A DNA stretch of 64,000 nucleotides from Deltaproteobacteria bacterium. GTDB taxonomy: Bacteria > Myxococcota_A > JAADFL01. The position numbers and the translations under genes were made by a program. The stretch spans positions 3,778 to 67,777 of the forward strand of contig JAADFL010000018.1 in NCBI GenBank assembly GCA_013152945.1. Reading direction: 5' to 3'. Below, piece after piece: positions 1 through 7,808 of the stretch. Position 1 is the first letter of the stretch. The number at the start of each line of letters is the position of its first letter. The notes beneath the pieces are model-generated. The model searched no databases and was not told the DNA's origin. It saw only the letters and a list, made by a program, of their open reading frames with translations.

Positions 1-2
1 TC

Positions 3-1007
3 GTACAGGCATTGCTCCAGCTTTCTGTAGCCTATTTCCGGATCGGTGAGGACGAGAAAGGCCAAAAGTACCTGACACAGGTGTTATGTCTCAATCCGGA
101 CCTGACATTGAAAGAGGGCGAATTCCCCGAGATATTCCAAAGGATTTTCGACCAGGTTAAGAAAAAGGCGCTGCAAGGGCCCAAAGGGTCGATAAATATT
201 GCTTCTTCCCCTCCCTTTAGTGAAATCTACCTGAACGGCAAGAAACGCGGCGTCACGCCTTTGCTCGTTCGGGACCTAATAAAGGGGCGCTATTTCCTGA
301 GGGTAGATAAGCAGGGGTACAAGCCTTACAATTCGGAAATCGAGGTGGGAGATAAGGAAGGAGAACTCGTACAGGTCAACCTCGAACCCGAGCCGAGAGT
401 GGTAAAGTACAACAAGAAAGCAGTGTTCAAAGAATTGGGCAAATTCGCGGCTAATCAGAACTGGGGCTCTGAATTCAAAAAAAAAGCAGGACTTACAGCC
501 GGCTGGCTGGGAATTGATTTCATGGTCTTCGGCCTTATGGTAGTGGGTGACGAATACGAGATGACCACATTCCTGTACAGGACTTCCGATGGAGCGATGC
601 TCGCCCTTCCAACAATCAAGATGGATTATCAGCTTCTGAATGCAGCCATTGAACTCTACAAGCTAAGCGAGGTTATTTCAGAAAAAATTACATTCTTCCC
701 TGACAATCCGCCTCCCTTGGTAAAGGTAAAACCCATAGAAAAAGAATTCGGCATGGTAGTGGCTCCTCCGCCACCCAACCCTGTCGTAACCGGACCGGGT
801 ACTGGTTCCACCGGTACTGGTATTGTGGTCCCGGGAGGTCCTGGAAAAGGAAAAATAGGTACAGAGAAGGAATGGTATCAAAAGTGGTGGGTATGGACCC
901 TGATAGCAGTCGGCGCAGGAGCCGTGGCCGGTGCGGGCGTAGGAACCTATTTTTTGTTGAAGCCCTCTCCCAAGCCATCGGCCAGCGTCAACTGGCCTGG
1001 TCCGTAA
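3..1007 (+). CDS. PEGA-domain membrane protein, 5' end outside the window
   Basis: The reading frame is open back to the first base (codons GTA CAG GCA precede the first possible start, TTG at 12), so the N-terminus is probably missing. The visible part begins with a TPR-like helix pair (VAYFRIGEDEKGQKYL). A PEGA domain follows at about residues 60-120 of the visible chain (INIASSPPFSEIYLNGKKRG, then GVTP and GYKPY). A Pro/Gly-rich linker follows, then one membrane segment near the C-terminus (WWVWTLIAVGAGAVAGAG) and a short tail. PEGA domains are common in surface or envelope proteins of deltaproteobacteria and often sit beside TPR repeats. I infer an envelope protein with the PEGA part on one side of the inner membrane. 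The exact role is unknown. The Kelch lipoprotein gene 48 bp downstream points the same way and may share its transcript. Confidence 0.75.
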   Translation, partial: VQALLQLSVAYFRIGEDEKGQKYLTQVLCLNPDLTLKEGEFPEIFQRIFDQVKKKALQGPKGSINIASSPPFSEIYLNGKKRGVTPLLVRDLIKGRYFLRVDKQGYKPYNSEIEVGDKEGELVQVNLEPEPRVVKYNKKAVFKELGKFAANQNWGSEFKKKAGLTAGWLGIDFMVFGLMVVGDEYEMTTFLYRTSDGAMLALPTIKMDYQLLNAAIELYKLSEVISEKITFFPDNPPPLVKVKPIEKEFGMVVAPPPPNPVVTGPGTGSTGTGIVVPGGPGKGKIGTEKEWYQKWWVWTLIAVGAGAVAGAGVGTYFLLKPSPKPSASVNWPGP

Positions 1008-1055
1008 CAATCAACAGGGTGATTTCATGAAAAGAAAAGAAGGGACGCGATAATT

Positions 1056-2717
1056 ATGGCCGGGCGCAATAAAGCTCATGTCCTGTTCTTTGCCGCCATA
1101 GCGGCATTAATGGCAACTTGTACAGGCTCATTGGGTTGCGGAGAAGAAAAGCTCGGGTTCGAATTGAGAGCCTACTTTCCTTGCAACCACTTCCTGAAAG
1201 ACGATAACCCATTGAGCCCGCCTGCAAGGTACGCCGAGGTCTGCCTGAACTACTCGCAACAAGACCTGGATGCAGAATGCAAGGTCACCGCGGTCTCTTC
1301 GGCCGGCCTGGACATTCCAAACCTCAGGACCGGAAGGGCATTAAGGGTCAGCATCGAGGCCAGGGCCACCAAGGGCAGAGGCGAGCCCATAGCGTTTGCA
1401 CAAAGTCAGCCCATGATCGCGGATGAATCAAGTCTTCAGAAAACAACCATGATGCTGTCTTTGGTGGACCGTTTCGCGACCGCCACGAATAACACCAACT
1501 GCAAGGGCAGGTCATGTGCATGCAGCAAGATGATGGTCCCGAGAAAAGATTTTACAGCCACTGTGCTGCACGACGGCAGGATACTGTTGGTCGGCGGAAT
1601 GGACGACCAGAACAATGTGCTTGACAATGGAGAGGTTTTCGACCCGGAGACAGGAACCTTTGAATGGACAAAAAACAGGATGGTCGGAGGCAGAGTCGGC
1701 CACGTGGCAATCAGACTTGGACGTGATTATGGTTACAAGGTTCTGATTGTGGGTGGTGAAGGTGAACAGCAATGGAAAGTAGCTGAATACTATAATCCCG
1801 AGAGCAACCGGTTTGAAACAATAGGCAAACCAATGATGTCTTCCAGGGTCCACCTCACTGGAACCAGGCTTAATGACGGCCGGGTTCTCCTGGTCGGCGG
1901 TTACAAAGGGGCCGGCACCAAGACATACCTTGACAACATGGAAATTTTCGATCCTGTGAACAACAACTTCGTCGCTGTCATGGGAAACATGTCCGAAGGA
2001 CGGGCATATCACACGGCAACCTTGACCACTGTGGGAAGAGGACAAAGCGCGTTCAGCCAGGTCCTGGTTGCCGGCGGGTTGCGCCAGGGCACGGTCCTTA
2101 AAAGCGCCGATGTAATTCAAATCCAGGACGGCATGACAGATGCGGACGTAAAGACTATACAAATGAAGGATAAAAGGTGGGGGCATGCAGCCGCTAGAGT
2201 CGGCATGGGCGACAAGGTATTGATAGTGGGCGGTTCCAACAATGCCGCAGGCGCAGGGGTCGGAACCCTGAACAGCATCGAGATGTTCGATGGGTTTTCA
2301 GCCAAGGATTTTGTGGCGTGGAATCCTCTTGACACTCCAACTCTGAAAACAGGCAGATTCGGCCCGACCCTGACCGAACTCGAGGCATCAAGTGGAAATG
2401 CAGGTGTAACAAGGGCCCTGGTAGTGATAGGAGGCCTGAATTCGGCTACTCCACAGCCAAGCACGATCGGCTCGGTTGAACTCATCATTCCGGACAACCC
2501 GGCGGATCCGACCAGCTTCAGCGTTGATTCAACCAGTGCCAGAATAATCCGTGATACCAGGGTCGGCCACCAGAGCGTCAGATTGCCCAATGGTATGGTC
2601 ATTTCCATGGGAGGGTTGTACAGGGACAGCATGGGAAATTTTGCGGTCCTCGACTCTGCCGAAATATACAACCCGGGTCCGGCCTATTGGTGCGGGTCCA
2701 AGGCCTGTTCGAACTGA
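1056..2717 (+). CDS. Kelch-repeat lipoprotein
   Basis: A protein of 553 residues. The N-terminus is a hydrophobic signal peptide (VLFFAAIAALMATC), and two cysteines, at about 22 and 28, could serve as the lipobox Cys (LMATC or GSLGC), so it is probably a lipoprotein. From about residue 165 to 540 there are at least six Kelch-type blades, recognisable by repeated LLVGG or VLIVGG cores, a following E-x-F/Y-D/N-P turn (EVFDPETGTF, EIFDPVNNNF, EYYNPESNRF), and G-R-x-x-H-x-A/S stretches (GRVGHVAIRL, GRAYHTATL). Such repeats build a beta-propeller used for binding; no catalytic motif is visible. The ATG at 1056 follows a GGGA-type ribosome site. The last residues (WCGSKACSN) hold two cysteines that may form a disulfide. 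A hairpin terminator lies just after the stop. Confidence 0.82.
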   Translation: MAGRNKAHVLFFAAIAALMATCTGSLGCGEEKLGFELRAYFPCNHFLKDDNPLSPPARYAEVCLNYSQQDLDAECKVTAVSSAGLDIPNLRTGRALRVSIEARATKGRGEPIAFAQSQPMIADESSLQKTTMMLSLVDRFATATNNTNCKGRSCACSKMMVPRKDFTATVLHDGRILLVGGMDDQNNVLDNGEVFDPETGTFEWTKNRMVGGRVGHVAIRLGRDYGYKVLIVGGEGEQQWKVAEYYNPESNRFETIGKPMMSSRVHLTGTRLNDGRVLLVGGYKGAGTKTYLDNMEIFDPVNNNFVAVMGNMSEGRAYHTATLTTVGRGQSAFSQVLVAGGLRQGTVLKSADVIQIQDGMTDADVKTIQMKDKRWGHAAARVGMGDKVLIVGGSNNAAGAGVGTLNSIEMFDGFSAKDFVAWNPLDTPTLKTGRFGPTLTELEASSGNAGVTRALVVIGGLNSATPQPSTIGSVELIIPDNPADPTSFSVDSTSARIIRDTRVGHQSVRLPNGMVISMGGLYRDSMGNFAVLDSAEIYNPGPAYWCGSKACSN

Positions 2718-2782
2718 TAGTATTCATACGGCATTCACCGGCTTAGATTACTTTTGGAAAGATTTGTTTTAATCCGGCAGGT

Positions 2783-2811
2783 AAGCCTGGCTATTGGGCC
2801 GGGGGCTTTTG
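2783..2811 (+). terminator. candidate rho-independent terminator after the Kelch gene
   Basis: AAGCC (2783-2787) and GGCTT (2804-2808) pair around an inner GGC/GCC stem, and the right arm runs straight into TTTT. It lies 65 bp after the Kelch gene stop and 14 bp before the 3' end of the convergent Cys-rich gene. The T-run is on the plus strand only, so it should mainly serve the Kelch gene. Confidence 0.5.
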
Positions 2812-2824
2812 AGGGAAGTCAGGA

Positions 2825-4132
2825 TTATTCGCAGGTGCAGGCAACCAGGCTGGGATCCTGGTCTGCATCCTTGCAAGAGCAATTGGAAGTAGCATCGCCG
2901 TTGTCGTCACATGTGCCTTCTTCGAGACACGTTACGTCTTCATTCTGCGAAATGTCCTTTTTATAACAATCAGTGCATATGCAGAACTTTTTCCCATTAG
3001 GGCCTTCCTTGCACCTGCATTTCACAGGGTTGTCTTTCGGCTCACATACCTCGGCATTGCTATTTCGGCAATTAGAATCAGGGTTTTTCAGGCCCGGGCA
3101 AAAACCTTGGATTGCATCCTTGTTGCATGCTTGTCTCCACTTTCCCCTAAGCACACCCCGGCCGACTGCATCTTCAGGCAACGCATAAACACCCCGCAAG
3201 ATGCCACCCAGATTACCGTCCTTGTCTACCCATCTGCCTACGAAAACTCCCTTGCCCTGCATTGTTGCGGATGCAGAGTAAGTTCCGCGAAGCAGGCCGC
3301 GGTGGTGTCCGTCCGGATCAGCATAAATACCGAAGAAGACCCTTTTACCGTTCTTCCTGATGCCCCAAATACCTGCCATGAGGCCATCCACATTACCTGA
3401 AGAATTTATCCATTCACCCTTGAAAGCGCCTCCCCTCCTGTTCACCCTTTTCCACACGCCTCGCAGGAAACCGAAGTTACATGAAACCGGCGCCATGACA
3501 GCATCCAGTACAACCTTGTTTCCCAGGTCATCCACCACCGACACGTCGGACAGGCCGTCAATATCTGAAAGTTCTATCTTCCGGCCGTAAAGCCCTTTGA
3601 ATCCAATCGCGAGTCCTGGCACAACGTCCCGGGCCCCGGGAACCGGCACTACCTTTACGAGCAGGCCGTCATGGTGCGGCAATGTCACTGCATCGATTGC
3701 AATACATGAACGGTCGAAGCATGGCCTCACAAAATCGTGTTTTTCATATGCATAGGTCCGAACTATGAAAACCTTTGCTCCCCTGGCCTTTATCAGTCCC
3801 TGCCAATGAGTAGGAGTTTTCAAACCAGGATTGAAAGGAAACTGACCCCAGCCGATACGAAGCAGGTACACGTGCTCGCCCTCTGGAATATTTTTCTCTG
3901 CCTCGGCCTGCTCCAGGTCGTCTGCGGTGAAAGCCAAGTCCTGGACCGGATCGAGGGCCAGCGCATTGTCGTCGAGCACCGGAAGATCCTGGTCCGGTAG
4001 AAAACCTCCGTCAGGATCTTCCAAGGCGTACCCGCCGTAAGAAAAACCCTGGCCCTGGTCACCGCCGCAGCCGGCAAGCAACCAAATTATTCCCATTCCC
4101 AGAACAACCACCAAAAAATTACCTTTTCTCAT
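2825..4132 (-). CDS. Cys-rich lipoprotein of unknown function
   Basis: I place the start at the ATG whose first base is at 4132: it is preceded by AAAGGAGG at good spacing and opens a classic lipoprotein signal (MRKGNFLVVVLGMGIIWLLAGC, lipobox LLAGC). The longer frame upstream has no ribosome site. The product is 435 residues. The central part (about 230-330) carries three or four repeats of the form G-x-W/Y-...-G-G-L-x-G-x-W/Y (GVWKRVNRRGGAFKGEW, GIYADPDGHHRGLLRGTY, GRWVDKDGNLGGILRGVY), which look like short beta-repeats. The last 90 residues are Cys-rich (CRCKEGP, FCICTDC, CSCKDADQ, CTCE end) and should be disulfide-bonded outside the cytoplasm. I do not recognise the family. The gene is divergent from the PhoD-like gene, with a 363-bp intergenic region between them. 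Confidence 0.72.
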   Translation of the reverse strand: MRKGNFLVVVLGMGIIWLLAGCGGDQGQGFSYGGYALEDPDGGFLPDQDLPVLDDNALALDPVQDLAFTADDLEQAEAEKNIPEGEHVYLLRIGWGQFPFNPGLKTPTHWQGLIKARGAKVFIVRTYAYEKHDFVRPCFDRSCIAIDAVTLPHHDGLLVKVVPVPGARDVVPGLAIGFKGLYGRKIELSDIDGLSDVSVVDDLGNKVVLDAVMAPVSCNFGFLRGVWKRVNRRGGAFKGEWINSSGNVDGLMAGIWGIRKNGKRVFFGIYADPDGHHRGLLRGTYSASATMQGKGVFVGRWVDKDGNLGGILRGVYALPEDAVGRGVLRGKWRQACNKDAIQGFCPGLKNPDSNCRNSNAEVCEPKDNPVKCRCKEGPNGKKFCICTDCYKKDISQNEDVTCLEEGTCDDNGDATSNCSCKDADQDPSLVACTCE

Positions 4133-4495
4133 TTCGGAACCTCCTTTGCTTTTCCTGGTAATGAAAACACCAAGGGTACGACAAGGTTCCGCAAAAAAAT
4201 GAAAAAATATCGTAATAATGCCTGGTTGTGACATACATCACGCCAGCTCTGTGTCCAGGATCACAAAGCCGTTTGGAACTCATGTTAGCAAATCTTTGTA
4301 TTGTTTCCGCTGCTTGACATGTTCAACCAGTTTTCGTTCAATATTGACAGCTTTATCAAAAGCCGGAGCATAAATTGTGGATCCGATGATTTTAATCAGA
4401 AAAGATATTAAAAGGTACGAAATGCATTGTTCCATGAGATGCCTGTCGACTTGTTACAAGGCCATAAATACTAGGGTTTTTATGCGAGGTTAAAC
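4133..4495. other. Divergent intergenic region (363 bp), promoter candidates only
   Basis: No gene is visible here. Rightward there are two TTGACA boxes, at 4314-4319 and 4344-4349; the second has an AT-rich CATAAA at 4369-4374, but the 19-bp spacer is long. The stretch is clearly more AT-rich than the flanking genes, as expected for two back-to-back promoters. A GAGG ribosome site at 4486-4489 serves the gene starting at 4496. Confidence 0.3.
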
Positions 4496-6214
4496 ATGAA
4501 TTCTTCAGGAATGATCCGGTCTATATTGCTTGTCTGCCTTTGGTGCTTATTGGTTGCAATACCATACGGTTGTACCTCTTCAAGTGGAAGTGACACAGAC
4601 TCTGATATCGACACTGATACTGACACGGACACTGATACAGATACAGATACTGACATAGACACTGATACGGATACGGACACGGACACAGACACAGACACTG
4701 ACACTGACACAGATACGGATACTGATACTGATACTGACATTGACATTGACACTGATACGGATACAGATACTGATACTGATACTGACATTGACACTGATAC
4801 GGATACAGATACTGATACTGATACGGATACTGACACGGATACTGACACGGATACGGACACGGACATAGACACGGATACTGACACGGATACGGATACGGAC
4901 ACGGACACGGGCGGCAAGATAGTAGAATTCGATCCCAATACTTATGAAGAAAATACGGATGATTTCAGCCTGGGTGTCCAGGTCGGGGGCACACAGTCTC
5001 ATGAAGCAATCTTTTGGACTAAATATACCGGCAACAGAGAAATTGTACTAAAGGTGTGGAAGGATCTGGGAAACGGCAAGGTTGAGATGTTCTTTGATGG
5101 ACCTGCTGTTGTTCAGGAAGGTGGTTACGTTCATACACATGTAAATGGATTAAGGAGTTATACCCAGTACTACTATGCATTTTTTGAAAAAGATCAAGGC
5201 GGCGGTATAGGAGTATTCAGGAGCAATATCGGCACATTCAGGACAGCACCTGCATCGACGCAAATCATTCCCTTGAGGTTTTCCGCAACACATGGAACCA
5301 ATCAGGATAATGGCGGCAAGGCAGGATTTCCGTACCTCACGGCATGCGCGAACTATGACCTGGATTTCTTTTTGCATCTGGGAGACATAACGTACAATGA
5401 TGGAGCAAAAAGTGTTTCAGAATACAGAACGATGTGGGAGAAAAACCTGTCCGAAAAAGGATTCAAGGACATATTTGCAGCAACTACTTTCTACTCAGTA
5501 TGGGACGACCACGAGGTAGGCAACAACTATGACCCGGAGACAACCGATCCCCAGCAAATGAAAAACGCTTACGACGTGTACTTCGAGTACATGGCGGTTC
5601 CGCGCGACCAGGACCATCCTTACAGGATCTGGCGTTCGTACAAGTGGGGCAAGACAGCCGAATTGTTTCTCCTTGATTGCAGGTCGGAAAGGAAGCCGTC
5701 GTCACGCCTCGGCGACAATGCCCAGTACATTTCCGAGGAACAACTATACTGGTTCATAGATGCACTGGACAATTCCGACGCAGTATTCAAGCTCATTGCC
5801 AACTCGGTTCCCATCACCAATTATCCCGCCTTGTTCGACACTGCGGCAAACGACAGATGGGAAGGTTACAAGGCACAACGCACGGAATTATTGGACACAA
5901 TAAAACAGGCGGGAATTAAACACGTATACTGGCTGACAGGTGACTTTCACCTTGCCGTCGTGGGCTGGCTCGAACCTGACAAGAGTTACGGCATGCACGA
6001 GATACAGATGGGGCCGGGCGGGGCCATGAACAATCCATTGGGGAGTCTTCTGAAGCCACCCCAGTTCTCGTTCGGCCGCGGCTCGGGCCTGGGTCATGCT
6101 GCAGACACGGCCACAATCGTGGACCTTGATCCAAAGTCTGTTCCGCCCTCGTTTCATGTTGTTTTCTACGATAAAGACGGCAAGGTCCTCCACGACGAGG
6201 TACTGACCGATTAG
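4496..6214 (+). CDS. PhoD-like alkaline phosphatase lipoprotein with Asp-Thr stalk
   Basis: A protein of 572 residues. The signal peptide ends in a lipobox (AIPYGC, Cys26). Residues 33-138 are an almost pure Asp-Thr/Asp-Ile dipeptide tract. From about 150 comes a fibronectin-like domain typical of the PhoD N-terminus (VQVGGTQSHEAIFWTKYTG, then GLRSYTQYYYAF), followed by the metallophosphatase core with the family's metal-ligand blocks: HLGDITYND (about 293), WDDHEVGNNYD (about 336) and TGDFHLAVV (about 481). The family uses Fe and Ca ions to cleave phosphomono- and diesters outside the cytoplasm. The protein is therefore probably an outer-membrane or periplasmic phosphatase held away from the membrane by the stalk. 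GAGG at 4486 supports the ATG at 4496. A sugar or lipid phosphodiester substrate is possible; the sequence does not say. Confidence 0.85.
   Translation: MNSSGMIRSILLVCLWCLLVAIPYGCTSSSGSDTDSDIDTDTDTDTDTDTDTDIDTDTDTDTDTDTDTDTDTDTDTDTDTDIDIDTDTDTDTDTDTDIDTDTDTDTDTDTDTDTDTDTDTDTDIDTDTDTDTDTDTDTGGKIVEFDPNTYEENTDDFSLGVQVGGTQSHEAIFWTKYTGNREIVLKVWKDLGNGKVEMFFDGPAVVQEGGYVHTHVNGLRSYTQYYYAFFEKDQGGGIGVFRSNIGTFRTAPASTQIIPLRFSATHGTNQDNGGKAGFPYLTACANYDLDFFLHLGDITYNDGAKSVSEYRTMWEKNLSEKGFKDIFAATTFYSVWDDHEVGNNYDPETTDPQQMKNAYDVYFEYMAVPRDQDHPYRIWRSYKWGKTAELFLLDCRSERKPSSRLGDNAQYISEEQLYWFIDALDNSDAVFKLIANSVPITNYPALFDTAANDRWEGYKAQRTELLDTIKQAGIKHVYWLTGDFHLAVVGWLEPDKSYGMHEIQMGPGGAMNNPLGSLLKPPQFSFGRGSGLGHAADTATIVDLDPKSVPPSFHVVFYDKDGKVLHDEVLTD
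4592..4909 (+). repeat. In-frame GAYACN (Asp-Thr) hexanucleotide tract
   Basis: About 318 bp of tandem six-base units encode 53 Asp-X dipeptides, mostly Asp-Thr with occasional Asp-Ile. The third codon positions vary (GAT/GAC, ACT/ACG/ACA), so the DNA is less repetitive than the protein. Gain or loss of whole units keeps the reading frame. Similar tracts occur in the genes at 51210 and 53182. Confidence 0.95.
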
Positions 6215-6247
6215 ATCCGGCTGAGAACCAGGCAGTATTTTGCCCGG

Positions 6248-7624
6248 TTAACCCCGGGCCGGTTTCCAGGAACCGTCCAGGAACACGGTCATGGCCTTCT
6301 TCATGTACAGGTGGTCCATTGTGCCTGCCAATTCCCTGATACTGTGCATGGCAAGCTGGGGATTCCCCACGTCGGCAACCGGCACGCCCAGAATGGCCGA
6401 AGTCATGCTGCCAATGGTGCTGCCCGACCTATAATCGGAACGATTCACGAACTCTTGCATGGGCACGCCAGCCGCTTTACAGCATTGCCCGAATACCGCC
6501 GCACTAAGGGCGTCGGTTGCATAGGCCCTTGAAGCATGAAGTTTAAGGACCGGGCCCTTGTTCAGCGAAGGCGCATGGTTGGGATCGTGCCTGGATGCAT
6601 ATCCAGGGTGCCTGGCATGGGCATTGTCAGCCGAGATCATGAAAGACCCGGCAAGGCCTGCCAGGAAGCCTTCACGATCGTCACCAAGGGCCATGGCGGT
6701 CCTCTCCAGGATTGACGGCAAGAAAGTGGAACGCGCCCCCTGTGCAGTTTGACTGCCGATTTCTTCATTGTCGAGGCAGGCAAGTATTCTCGTGTGGGCC
6801 GTGCCTCCTCCCATATCTTTCAAGGACGCCAGTAATGCCGAAAGACCGGCATGACACATGGCAAGGTCATCTAGGCGGCCGGATCTAATGAATTCGTAGT
6901 CAATACCCCCGAAACCGGCAGGCTGGGCGTCGTACAAGTAAAGATCCATGGATAAAATGGATTCCCGGTCCAGGCCCAAACTTGCAGCCACTAAGGCCTT
7001 CACTCCTCTTTCGGCTTTATTCGAACCGAGGCTCTCGTCTCCCATGATTATTGCCATCTCGGTCTGGGGATTAACGGTAAGCCCCTTGTCATTGGCCTCC
7101 CTGTTCAAGTGAATGGCCAAGTTCGGCATGGATAAGAAGGGCGTATCACTGCAATAGAGCCTGCTTTCGACCTCGCCTTCACTATTCTTGAACATAACCC
7201 TGCCGCAAAGGCCCAGATCCCTGTCCATCCATGTCACCCGCAATGGGCCTCCGTACACCTCAGCCGACAGTGTCACAAGACCGTCAGGCTCCTTTTTTTC
7301 AGGGCTCGGCTTCAACTTGAAACCCGGGCTGTCCGTGTGTGCGCCCAGCATGAAGAAGCCTGCCCTTGAAACACGGGACTTGCCTGCAACTATTGCGATT
7401 ATGGAAGAATCACCCCTGGTGACATAATACCTTCCCTTGGGTTCCATGGTAAACTTGTCTTTTTCATCCAACTGTTGGAACCCGTTTTCTTTCAGCCTCT
7501 CAACCAGGTTTTCGATTGCAAAAAAAGCACAGGGACTCTTGTCCAAGAATTCAATCAGCCCGAGACACAACTCTTTTGCCTCGGGCCTTGTTGCCCCGGA
7601 ATCTCTTTTCTCAAGATCGTTCAT
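6248..7624 (-). CDS. apeB: M18 family aminopeptidase (aspartyl aminopeptidase type)
   Basis: A cytosolic di-zinc peptidase of the M18 family, which removes N-terminal, often acidic, residues from peptides. The chain of about 458 residues carries the family's metal-binding and active-site blocks: GAHTDSPGFKLKP, LDNEEIGSQTAQGA, SADNAHARHPGY and the C-terminal GNPQLAMHSIREL. The length matches the family (430-480). I chose the ATG at 7624 (MNDLEKRD) over one four codons upstream because GGAGG lies five bases before it, while the upstream ATG overlaps that ribosome site. The gene is divergent from the GH92 gene, and a perfect 15-bp palindrome sits 33 bp upstream of its start. It converges on the PhoD-like gene with only 33 bp between stops. 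Confidence 0.93.
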   Translation of the reverse strand: MNDLEKRDSGATRPEAKELCLGLIEFLDKSPCAFFAIENLVERLKENGFQQLDEKDKFTMEPKGRYYVTRGDSSIIAIVAGKSRVSRAGFFMLGAHTDSPGFKLKPSPEKKEPDGLVTLSAEVYGGPLRVTWMDRDLGLCGRVMFKNSEGEVESRLYCSDTPFLSMPNLAIHLNREANDKGLTVNPQTEMAIIMGDESLGSNKAERGVKALVAASLGLDRESILSMDLYLYDAQPAGFGGIDYEFIRSGRLDDLAMCHAGLSALLASLKDMGGGTAHTRILACLDNEEIGSQTAQGARSTFLPSILERTAMALGDDREGFLAGLAGSFMISADNAHARHPGYASRHDPNHAPSLNKGPVLKLHASRAYATDALSAAVFGQCCKAAGVPMQEFVNRSDYRSGSTIGSMTSAILGVPVADVGNPQLAMHSIRELAGTMDHLYMKKAMTVFLDGSWKPARG

Positions 7625-7656
7625 CACCACCTCCATGTCAGCAAAATATCAGATTG

Positions 7657-7671
7657 GTTTACATTGTAAAC
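7657..7671. promoter_or_regulatory. Perfect palindrome GTTTACATTGTAAAC, operator candidate
   Basis: Seven-base arms (GTTTACA/TGTAAAC) flank one central base, in the 184-bp divergent region between the aminopeptidase and GH92 genes. Read on the minus strand, the TTTACA half can act as a -35 box with TATTTT 16 bp further on, so a bound repressor would cover the aminopeptidase promoter. The regulator is unknown. Confidence 0.5.
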
Positions 7672-7808
7672 ATTTGTGGTTGTTCGAGTTCTGTTATAGC
7701 CTGCCATGTCTTATTGCAAAATTCGGGAGACAGGCGCATATATTGTCACCAGGACGTGAAAGTGGATCCCGGAGCCAATTTGAAAAAGATCTATTCAGGG
7801 AGAAACCA

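Noticed and set aside
7437-7808. Long N-terminal extension of the GH92 frame
   Set aside because: It overlaps the aminopeptidase gene on the other strand and the palindromic promoter region. The ATG at 7809 has a ribosome site and opens a lipoprotein signal.
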